A DNA stretch of 64,000 nt from assembly GCA_021234535.1 (NCBI GenBank), contig CM037840.1:21569059-21633058 (forward strand). Direction: 5' to 3'. This DNA comes from Stichopus chloronotus. Taxonomy: Eukaryota; Echinodermata; Holothuroidea; Aspidochirotida; Stichopodidae. A model generated the notes under the pieces. It had not been told where the DNA came from. It saw nothing but the letters and a program-made list of their open reading frames with translations, and ran no database searches. Below are positions 22,600 through 31,984 of this stretch, piece by piece (position 1 is the stretch's first letter; every line of letters starts with the position of its first letter). The translations under genes were made by a program, and so were the position numbers.

Positions 22600-23420
22600 T
22601 AAATATTGTAGATTCAAGTTTTTCATATTTTGACCTCCCATGACCCCAAATGACCTTTCACCTCTGCCAAAAAAAATAAGGATCATCTACTCGATATGGG
22701 CAATCCACACGCTAACTATGAGATCTCTCACATTTACCGTTCTGGAGATATCGTGTTTACAAGCAATTTTCAAGATATTTACCTTTTGACCTCTGGTGAC
22801 CCTTGTTCTCAATAAGATACACCTACCCGCTTCATATGACATCTGCTCAAGCTTCTCTTCTTGAGATATCGTGTTTACATGGTTTTCACAATTTGACCCC
22901 TGTTGACCCCAAATGACCTTTGACTTCCACTGAAAACGATAGGGTCCCTTTACTCAACATGGTGCAACTACATACTAAACATGAGATTTCTACAAGCTTC
23001 CTTTCTTGAGATATCGTGTTTACAAGCTTTTCACAATTTGACCCCTGTTGACCCCAAATGACCTTTGACCTCCACCAAAAACAACAGGGATCATCTACTC
23101 AATAAGGGCAACCTTCATGCCACGTATGAGATCACTCAGAGTTACTCTTCTGGAGATATCGTGTTTACAAGCAATTTTCAAGGTATTTACCTTTTGACCT
23201 CTAGTGACCCCAAATGACCTTTGACCTCCACCAAAAACAATACGGATCATCTACTCAATATGGGCAATCTACATGCCAAGTATGAGATCACTCAGAGTTA
23301 CACTTCTTGAGATATCGTGTTTACAAGCAGGCGTCACACACGCACATACATACATACATACACACACACACGACATCACCATCGCATAGATTCCTCTGCC
23401 TTCGGCAAGGAATCAAAAAA
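22600..23420 (+). repeat. Dispersed tandem-repeat family 1 (DR1-bearing), main array
   Basis: About five units of roughly 125-155 bp. Each contains TGACCCCAAATGACCTTTGA, then CTCCACCAAAAACAATA, ATCATCTACTCAATATGGGC, GAGATCACTCAGAGTTAC and GAGATATCGTGTTTACAAG. The array ends in a CA-rich tail (CACACGCACATACATACATA) and a short hairpin (TGCCTTCGGCA). Related loci in this window lie at 19.1, 21.2, 29.9, 35.2 and 38.4 kb. The architecture of tandem core, microsatellite and short tail recalls non-autonomous elements described from other marine invertebrates (inference). Confidence 0.85.
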
Positions 23421-24328
23421 CATCCCTCTCGTACTTCCCCTGAACAGTCTCCCGCATCTCAATCCACATCACAACAACACTAACTTGCACTGTGAGAGCA
23501 TTGCATGGCCATTCGTGTTTATAAAGTATGTAACGTAAACACTACGAGCGCAGGGAGTGAGCAGCGCCATCATATTTGACATAAATTTGCAGTACATTTG
23601 CCAAATAAATTGTACGTCCTCGTAAATTTGTTCAGGAAAATACTTTGGTTACCGTGTCCACCCTTACCCTGTCAGAGCGGTGACATGCTTTGACGAACAA
23701 TTTTGTACACATAAATCTTTCAAATCCTGACCATTACAATTTCTCTCAAGCTTCCAAATGCAGCTCAGATACACCAAACAAACACGAAAAATCATAGGTC
23801 ACGCAGAATTTGTTCATTTGCAGCGCTTTAGTTGTGGCGGACTCTTAAACCGAACACCAGAGCTTCAAAAATTCAACCCATGTTAATATTGAATAATTTA
23901 AAAAAATGAATCTGGGAAGGCAATGGGCCTATGTTTTACGGACACAGGAGATTCCGGATGAAATTAATCTTATCCTGAACAATATTGTATTTAACCCACT
24001 TATACAATATTTACACGTTTCCACGTGAGGGACGAAACATGGAAACTATTAAACTACTATTCACTTTTATTTTTCTTCGGGTAGGTTGACAAAACAAATT
24101 TGCACATATTATTTTATTTTTGCCGCCTTTCAACCATTTTGGCTCATTAAACATCTGCATGCGTTCCACACTGCAATCCTCAATTTTACGGTTTTCGATC
24201 GCCCATAGAGAGGTTAACTTTCTCAGGCAGCATTGATATCTTCCTCTCTCCGGAAGTGAGACGCACGTACATGCACACACACACACATTCATCAGACGTC
24301 AAATTATTTTCTGGTTGTTACAGTGTAC

Positions 24329-25469
24329 TTACAATGGTGGTGAGGTTACGATTCCATTGTCGTTTGTGATTTCAGGGACAGTTGTTTTGTTTTCAGTGGT
24401 ATCAAAGGCGTCTTCACTCTCATCATCATAGTTCCCAATTTGCCGATCCTTGATCATTGTCGTCAAAATGCCGCCATGATTTACGAAAGTAATACAAAAT
24501 ATTGATGTATTCTTAACTCCATACATGATATTCATATGGTCGCCACTGACCACCTTGACTTCCTCCTCCCCGAGACATTCGTTGTATCTCTCTGAGAGCA
24601 CCATTCGGAACTGTCTCAGATCTCTTTCGAATGTTGGACCATATTCTTTGACCTTTCTCCAAAGAGTTCTGTTAAAATAATCGTAAAGCATCGTGTCGGC
24701 TTTGTTCAGTACACCGATCTGTTGCCTCTCGTTGCCACTGGCCTTTAACGGCTTCGGTTGTTCCCGCATCTTCACGTACACGATGTCGTCGAACGTCCAA
24801 CACAGCAATTTTCTGAGCAGTATCAACGACTCGTCGAAGTATTCCGTGATGAGCACCAAATCAAATAGTTTACCGAACTCTACGATCCTCGTCTTGAGTA
24901 ACTGCGGCATAAGAAAAGTTCTGCGGCTCATTCCGAGATCGTAGAGTTGGTTATTCCAGGCGTAGACGTTACGATGTCGAAACGCATTTGAACGAGAGAG
25001 AAAGACTTTCACTGGGTCCGTTTCGTTACCCATGTATTTCTTCACCATCTCCCCCAGATGAAAATACTGGAATGCAGACAACCATTGTTCGATTGGATCT
25101 CGTAAAATGGTGATGTAAACTGACCTTGGCGCCATAATCTCTCTCATTTTTCTGAGATCAAACTTCATGTGAGTGTTAGATATATTGTAACCCTTATAAT
25201 TCTTAATGTTGCCCTTTCTCACCCCAAGAGGTGGTAGAAACTCCGAGAGAGGAGCCTTTCGTAAGTCGGACAAGATGTGGCCGCCTGACTTGCTTTTGTG
25301 CATGAGAAAGGACAAGTTGTTAAAATAGCCATATCGATTTAAAATCGTTCGCAGTGTGGTACTTCCGGTTTTGTGTGTTTTGACAAACACGATATTACCG
25401 ATGGCGTTGCAGTTGAATGGACGGTCTGGATACTGTGTCGTGGGTGTTACCTCCGTAGTTGAAGGAATA
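24329..25469 (-). CDS. Gal3ST-family sulfotransferase, 3' catalytic exon (copy 2)
   Basis: A paralogue of the 19.5 kb copy, about 380 residues in this exon. The PAPS-binding segments are VFVKTHKTGSTT near the start and ITILRDPIEQWLSAFQYF about 90 residues on. VYAWNNQLYDLG, LVLITEYFDESLILLRKLLCW and YGPTFERDLRQFR align with copy 1. The exon begins after CATTTTCACAG (AG at 25470-25471), so the ATG at 25507 is intronic. The C-terminal tail is acidic and Thr-rich (DDESEDAF) and extends beyond copy 1. The TAA stop overlaps a strong donor (ATT|GTAAGT, exon end 24333), so an alternative spliced C-terminus cannot be excluded. Joined to the anchor exon at 28659-28762 the protein would be about 415 residues, close to the family norm. 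Confidence 0.9.
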
Positions 25470-26251
25470 CTGTGAAAATGAACAAAACAGGTTACCATGA
25501 CATTCAAAAATTCTCGTGGGCACTGACACAGTTATGGACCGGCAAATTACATCTGTTACTCGCAGCAGTAACGAACAGCTTGAATGTCATTATTCTTTCG
25601 AAAGGAAAGATGAAGGTGAACGATTCCAAGGTATTTCAATCATTGGAATATTCCTTGACAAACTGAATACAATGTCAAAATTACTCCATCTCTTTATTTT
25701 CAGTTTTTAAGCCATACATCGCATCTCATCTCCCGGATAATTCCACTTATACCAGTCACTCTCTCGACCACTCCCCCAGTCTCCAGCCTGTCTAAAACTG
25801 CTCCACATGGGTAACCAAAACAATGAGCACTCGTGTGAAGTACAGACCGCAGCATTTGCAGACACACAAGCCCCTTCCCAATTTCCTGGTGTCATTTGAT
25901 AAACAGATGTTGATACATCAAGCACACATTGCATGCTCACCTTATACGTTCCTATGCCATCAAGGCATCAACACAAAGTTTGGGCAAGGAAGTTGTAAAA
26001 CCTCCTTGGTTTGGAAGAGACGGCAGACAAAACCGTTACTTTTTGAATTTTTCTATTTGTATATGTTTTAGCTGGAACATGGAATGTTCTTTGTTCAACA
26101 GTCACCAATGTTTCCGTGAACTCTGCAATTGAGGTTCTTTGCACAAACAACATTCCATGATCAAGCAAGTGAGAATCACACAATACATGCTTACATTTGC
26201 AGATGTCAGTAATCCCAAACCTATCGATTCTCTCTGCCTACCGGGATATGT

Positions 26252-26345
26252 TTGGTCTGAATTTGTCATTTATAGAAATTATTTTACCACAAATACAGTA
26301 GCTTGAAGACATATGGTTTCACCGATTTGGAAGACACAAGTGCAA
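26252..26345 (+). repeat. Dispersed repeat family 4, copy 1
   Basis: The segment shares GAATTTGTCATT, ACCACAAAT, a GATATGTGT-like motif, GATTTGGA and AAGTGCAAAAA with 29068-29175, 30170-30250 and 47375-47480. Each copy is only about 80-110 bp and has no coding content. The open frame beginning at 26303 starts inside it. Confidence 0.55.
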
Positions 26346-27387
26346 AAACTTTATGTAAGATGTATGTCAGAACTCAAAACTACCTATTCCCGAAGTGCAC
26401 CGAACGACGACAACAGCGACCAGTGGAACTTTCTTTTGAGGTTTGGTGGACGAGCGCCATCATAAATAATGCACGTCCAAGTGCTAGCCTTCATTCAGAC
26501 GACAGGAGACTAATTTTCAGGGTTAAGATCTATCTGTTAGAATGTATGAAGGGATTAAAAGATTTCGCTCTGACAGCGACAGTTATGACGCAAATGGGTT
26601 CACGTGACATCATCTTAAAATCTAGGCTGTCACACCTTAAAGCCCAAGGCCCTATCCAGATGAGTTTAACCTTCGGTAAAATTGACTAAAAGAAGCCACG
26701 GTGGAACCATTAATCGCTTTCAGTTATGATCACAATTTTCGTTTCCACTTGTCTGTTAACCAGCCCCAATTTAAATACAGAAAATGTGAAAATTACGGCG
26801 ATGTAGGAAATTAATATTGTTCTACAAAATCAAAGGTGCCCTGGTGACCGACCTGTCAGGGTTGGGCCCCCTCTCAAAATATCCACCCCCTTCTCGCTCA
26901 AAATGTCAATGGTCGACATAAAGAAATGTTAATTCCACGATAGGACAGTCCTTTCGCTATCACAGGATTGGTAGGGAATCCCTGATACACTGTAACCGTT
27001 GCATGCACCCGAGGCCGTCGAATCTATTTTACTGTGGACGTCAATGGGAGAGATGAGTTATGTCTGGGCGTTAAAATCTACATGGTCGACATAATAAACT
27101 TTTGGAGGGCGGTTAAAAGCGAGGCAGTTAGCGATAGTATGATATCACCTTCCACTTATGTATGGGACGACCACGACACGTGGCCAGGTCGGTTTTAATA
27201 AAGTCAAATGAAACGGATTGATCATGTACGTAACATTTCGCTGGTCTAGTGTTATTGGTTGCTGAACAGCACTGCGTCTCTACAAAATTAAAGAGGTCTG
27301 TGGTGTCAGAGAATACCATAGAGTAAAATGAAACCTGAATACTGTGCACTACAAAAGACTCCGTCTGGTTTGCAAGTAACCAAACTT

Positions 27388-28425
27388 TAAAGTGATTGCG
27401 TGTGTACTGAAAAACCAAAAAGATAAGATTATGTTTGATCTTAAAGGGGAAATCAGGGTTCGACTGACAAAGTTCTCCTTGAGTTGATTTTTCTTTCTAC
27501 CCTGATTGTTCACCGAAATATAGAGACATTTAGGAGGTGTTTGATAATAGAAGAAACAGTACTTCTTGCGTTAATTACTGTTGAATGAGAACTTTTAATA
27601 TTTGTCGGGTACAAAAAATGAACGTTCATGTACAAGACAAGACAGCCTCCTCTATACGATTATACCGAATTTGACTCGTTTCTCGAAGTTGACCACATGT
27701 TTTGAGATAATATTGATCATATTTGTTAGTTGTAAGTCATATTACGATACCGGTGGGGAATTGTAGTGAAACATATTGTGAAAATAAACCCTGATTTCCC
27801 CTTTAAATTTTTCTTTATTTTTAAATGTACACACGAGGTTGTACATGAACGGACTATGTCTTTCAATAAAGGAAAATGGCTGTAACTACTTTGCAAAGCA
27901 ACGGGATTGCCAAAAAAACAGTAGAAAACAGAAATCATACTTGAAAATTAACGGTTCTTACTCTAAGCGCATACATAATGAATATGCAATAGTACAGGTT
28001 TCACTAGTGTGTCAAAAACATACTACTCAAGTCGTCGCTCCTTGGTCGGTATCGGGAATTGTAGTATTTGGTGAAAGGAAGCACTGTATTTATAAATAAC
28101 CTACGAACTGAACACAAAATTGCGGCGTCAGTGATCCTGAGTTGTTTTGGCTAATTGAATATTCAATACTAGAGCACTTCCCATTGGCTTGTTCAAAGAA
28201 GCACACGGTTGATTTGAATGAAAACTGTCAACCACTACATTATCGTGTTCTTCACTTTTTTGTCGTTATGTTAGAAGAATTTGAAATCATATGGCAGAAT
28301 TAACCACCTGAAACCTATTTATTTTCCCAAATTGTCTGAATGGTGTAATTAAAAGCCTTACCAATTTTTTGGAGATGAAATTTCCATTTTTTTTTTAGTT
28401 TTTCCCTACGCACGCAATCACTTTA
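27388..28425. mobile_element. TIR element family 3, full copy (TAAAGTGATTGCGTG termini)
   Basis: TAAAGTGATTGCGTGTGTA at 27388 is matched by an inverted TACGCACGCAATCACTTTA ending at 28425. The repeats are bounded by TA, consistent with a TA target duplication of Tc1/mariner-type MITEs. The body of about 1 kb has no transposase. Related copies are at 53849-54082 (shorter) and 57110-57710. It lies in the intron between the sulfotransferase anchor exon and catalytic exon copy 2. Confidence 0.75.
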
Positions 28426-28658
28426 AGATGTATGAACCTAAACGTTGAGAGAGGTTAATGATTTAATCCTTCAAACATATTGAAAAGTAGCATCTTTCAC
28501 ATAAGCAAGTGGGTCTAATCAAAAACTTTCTCTTGATCTACGGTTTTTCATTTTGGACTAAAAACAATTCCACTAGGGGAGAAGGTGCTTTCACTAGAAC
28601 GGATTGTCAAGGAACATTTATACCCTTATTGTTTCTCTCTGTTTGTCGATTTCCTTAC

Positions 28659-28762
28659 CTCTCATAGCCACGGATGCGATACGTGTCATTAATAGTTATT
28701 CGATCCCAAACGATTGCCACCATAAAGACAGTAAGTAACACTATGAACAGGAATAGAGACCG
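28659..28762 (-). CDS. Short exon encoding a type II membrane anchor, probably 5' exon of the Gal3ST gene(s)
   Basis: Read on the minus strand, GTTTGTTTCACAG|CGG opens a 104-nt frame that ends TAT GAG AG|GTAAGG. It encodes RSLFLFIVLLTVFMVAIVWD, a single hydrophobic span of about 17 residues preceded by Arg, followed by a hydrophilic stem with an N-glycosylation site (NDT). It starts in phase 0 and ends in phase 2, exactly the phase needed by the acceptors of both catalytic exons (25469 and 20558). Gal3ST enzymes are Golgi type II proteins with such an N-terminal anchor. The initiator Met must be in a further upstream exon that I could not identify. Confidence 0.7.
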
Positions 28763-29067
28763 CTGTGAAACAAACACACAAACAATGAGAGAATGAGTAG
28801 TCAGTAGGTTCACGAAATTCGAGTATCTTTTTTTTTTCTCAATATGATAGTCTTAGCAAGACCAACTAGACGTAACTGGTAGTTTAATTATTCTTCCCAA
28901 GTAAAGTAAGCATATGCGGAGCTTAGAGACAAGGTTTCGAATTCGACACAAAAACTAGGTAGACAGAGACCATATTATCTATGGGACGTCAACCTAAGCA
29001 AAATTGAAAGAAGTAACTGTTAATTTTTTTCTCTCCTCTCTCTACCGGAATACTTTTTTTTTTTTAC

Positions 29068-29175
29068 AGAATTTGTCATTGGCGGAACTGCCGGAACACC
29101 TTTTATCACACAAATGGTTACGGAGATATGTGTATACCCGATTTGGAGTAAGAAAGTGCAAAAATGTATGCAAAA
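29068..29175 (+). repeat. Dispersed repeat family 4, copy 2
   Basis: The segment begins GAATTTGTCATTGGCGG and contains GAGATATGTGTATACCCGAT and TTGGAGTAAGAAAGTGCAAAA, shared with the 26.3, 30.2 and 47.4 kb copies. Confidence 0.6.
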
Positions 29176-29581
29176 AATGTTCTGTTCATGTCACAACTTC
29201 CTATCCTAATTAGTCGTCAGTAAATGTTACTATTTACACCGGGTGAAAAAAAAGTCAGCTACATGCCGTCAATAGGCCTGTCGGATTCCCGTATACCCGT
29301 GTATCCGATGAAAACATTGTAGTTAATTATTCCGACTGTTACTTTAGTGCCTGTACTCCTGTGACCAACCAGAATATGTACAACGATAACCTATGCAATT
29401 TTCTGTTTTAACTTTCTGTATCAAAATTGATTTTTTTTTAAGCGACTATTATTTCAACTGGTTTACTTCACGTTAACTTTGATCTTTTATTGACCTCAAG
29501 TCACCTGTGACTGGTAATGAATCATTTTTGTTTTAAATACATAAAAATACCACTTCCTATGAAATCTTCAAGTTATATTTT

Positions 29582-29711
29582 TACCTTACTTTATCCATAC
29601 CTTACTTTATCCATACCTTACTTTATCCATACCTTACTTTATCCATACCTTACTTTATCCATACCTTACTTTATCCATACCTTACTTTATCCATACCTTA
29701 CTTTATCCATA
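29582..29711 (+). repeat. Tandem array, 16-bp unit, about eight copies
   Basis: The unit TACCTTACTTTATCCA is repeated with almost no variation, which suggests recent expansion or strong homogenisation. One open frame through it simply reads the repeat. Confidence 0.97.
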
Positions 29712-29899
29712 ACTGAAGTGAACTAGAAAGCAAATAGGGATAAGCCATTCAACTGAATGCGTGCAACGAGTTAATGTTCATGCATGGTAATGTATCATTT
29801 TAAAGTGTAGACATTGTTTAGAATTTCACCTCAATGGATTCCAAATGTGTTTTCCAGAAACATAAAATGGGTGAACAAACACAAACCCATACACTTTCA

Positions 29900-30250
29900 T
29901 TCTTTAAATGAGCTCTGGTGACCTCAAATGAACTGAGACCGCCATAAAAATGCTACGGATCATCTACTCTGTATGGACTACCTGCACAACAACTCTGAAA
30001 ATCAGGCACGTTTCCCTTCTTGAAATATCGTGTTTAGAAGGCAAGTCACATACGCATGGAGTACACACACACAAACACACACACACGCCATCATGACAGC
30101 ATAGATTACTTGCCCAAACCAGACAGGGAATCAACCAAGTAACGTTTTTGCTTTTTCCACCAGGGCCTTTGACATTGGCTGATAATTTTTTCATACCACA
30201 AATCTGTAGAGAATATATACTAGATATGGAGGGAGAAAGTGCACAAAGAT
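29900..30250 (+). repeat. Family 1 unit with CA tail, joined to a family 4 fragment
   Basis: One degenerate family 1 unit (CTCAAATGAACTGAGACCGCC, GGATCATCTACTCTGTATGG, GAAATATCGTGTTTAGAAGG) is followed by the CACACACAAACACACACACA tail and a GCATAGATTACTTGCC motif. It then runs into a family 4 copy at about 30170-30250. Confidence 0.7.
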
Positions 30251-30269
30251 GTGGGTCAAAACTAGCTAT

Positions 30270-30655
30270 CATCCCTAAAGGGGCTCATTGAGTTGATATC
30301 AATGAGTTTGTGATAATTTTGTAGGGAAGAAAAACATTACAATAATTATAATAGGCATAATTAGTCAAGCTTCACATCCATGCTTATGAAAACCATGATC
30401 AGACTTTTTGAAGTTTTTCACTCTATACTTGTACTGGCTGTGTGCATGTGAATAAGTACTAATGTAAAAAGTGTCTGGTCACAAATTTTCAAAAACCAGA
30501 TCGAACCATTAATTATTCATTCTGTAAGTTTTTTGTGTGCGAAACCATGGGATTCTCTCAGTTTGACCATTTGTCATTCAGAAAGTTAAGGAAACTTGAC
30601 AGGTTTAGAAAAATGTAGTGAATTTCACAAAGCAACTCAGTGAGCCTCTTTAAGA
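30270..30655 (+). repeat. Dispersed repeat family 5, copy 1
   Basis: This stretch is the inverted counterpart of 58940-59225. Shared phrases include AAAAAGTGTCTGGTCACAAA, TTTTCAAAAACCA, TCAGTTTGACC.TTTGTC and AAACTTGACAGGTTTAGAAA. No coding potential is seen. Confidence 0.75.
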
Positions 30656-31099
30656 TGTCCTCCATCCCGAGCCTTAGGGCTACCTAATCATGCTTCAAAA
30701 TCTCTAATCTGTGACTCCACATAGCCGCTCACCTTCATGTCGCGAGCTCATGCAAGATAGTTCCATCCGTCTTGATTACATTGATGAGTCCTCAAGTTGC
30801 TTTAACTACGGTATACCCAAGGGAGACTGGTTAGCTACGGTACCGCCAGTTTAGCGTGGTCTGTCGGGAGAATTAGCGCCATATCAAGCCTGTCGAAAAA
30901 GGGATAAAAAAGCATTTCTCAAGTACAATAAATGTGTCGTGTCCCTAAAACAATGGAAACGTGACAATACCGGAGGCGAAAGTAGCCGTATTCAAATCTT
31001 GTCCCCAGTTTTCAGCGTTAATAACGTACGTTAAATCAACTCTGAAACGCTTTTCCTGTTGAAATTGAAAATGGTGGCAAAACACTAGAAAAGGTAAGA

Positions 31100-31260
31100 A
31101 GGGTTGGGCATTCCGGTACTCAAGTTTGGTACAGGTACCTTGGGAACCGGTTCTACTCGGCTCAATTTACATTGTCAATTGCTACTACCGGTAGTACGCG
31201 ATACCTTTACAAATCCTGGTCTGGTACTGACTTTATATTACCGTTACCATTTTCAAAAAA
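31100..31260 (+). repeat. Possible dispersed repeat rich in GGTACC/ACCGGT motifs
   Basis: The run of GGTAC, ACCGGTT and GGTACCTTGGG motifs resembles the ends of old DNA transposons seen in many invertebrate genomes. Only one copy is in the window, so this rests on composition alone. Confidence 0.3.
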
Positions 31261-31439
31261 TTGACCTTGAAATGTGCTGTAAATTCTTACATTTCTATCT
31301 CAAAATTGTCTTTACAAAGTAAAAAATCTTAACAGACGTCGCTGTTTCTTATGGCTTACAAGAGAGGCATTCTCTGAGCCTAACACAAAGATCGTCAGCT
31401 AAAAAAATTAACCTTAGGCTATTCCGTACATGAAACTTA

Positions 31440-31980
31440 AACTAACGCACCAATGGTGCAGAATCTTATACCTTCAGCCAAGTGTGTGTAGGGTATATGA
31501 TCCTAGAACACCCCAAATCACCATGTAGGTACACTGACAGGGTACCATAATAACAAACCATCAACATTGTACAAAGGAATCTGTAGGAGGAGAAGCATTT
31601 TGCAGAGTTTCGTAAAATAAAACAAAGGGCCAACTTGGGACCTTGCAACCGAAAATCCTGAACAACCCACAAGGGAACCACTAATGGGGTATCTTCATGA
31701 CAAACCATTAACATCGTACGACAGAATCTGTTGGAGGAGAAGAATTCTGCCGAATTTCATAAATTGAGCCAAAGGACTCACATGCATGGGACCGTGCACA
31801 CAAAATTCCTGAACACCCCCAATGGTCCACCACTCAAGGAACAGTGTGTGTAAGTTTCAAACAAATCTATGAAAGCATGCAGGAGGACGTGTTTTGAACA
31901 ATTGTAGACAGAAAGATACATAGTAGGATAGAGTGACGCTGCATGATCGCATAAGCTCACACCAGCGTGCTGGTATGAGC
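31440..31980 (+). repeat. Dispersed tandem-repeat family 2, locus 2, with terminal hairpin
   Basis: Three to four units share CAATCTGTAGGAGGAGAAG, ATTTTGC.GAGTTTC.TAAAA and GAACAACCCACAAGGGAACC with the loci at 18.7 and 40.0 kb. The locus ends in a hairpin (AGCTCACACCAG / CTGGTATGAGCT, 31954-31981) followed by AAAAA, which may mark the 3' end of the element. Confidence 0.75.
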
Positions 31981-31984
31981 TAAA

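Noticed and set aside
24011..24292. 93-codon frame just downstream of sulfotransferase copy 2, a possible extra C-terminal exon
   Set aside because: It starts in a CA/GT microsatellite and shows no Gal3ST similarity or clear acceptor; kept only as a remote possibility through the GTAAGT at the stop codon.
26303..26689. 128-codon open frame on the plus strand
   Set aside because: It begins inside a dispersed repeat shared with three other loci, shows no family motif and lies in the intron region of the opposite-strand sulfotransferase locus.
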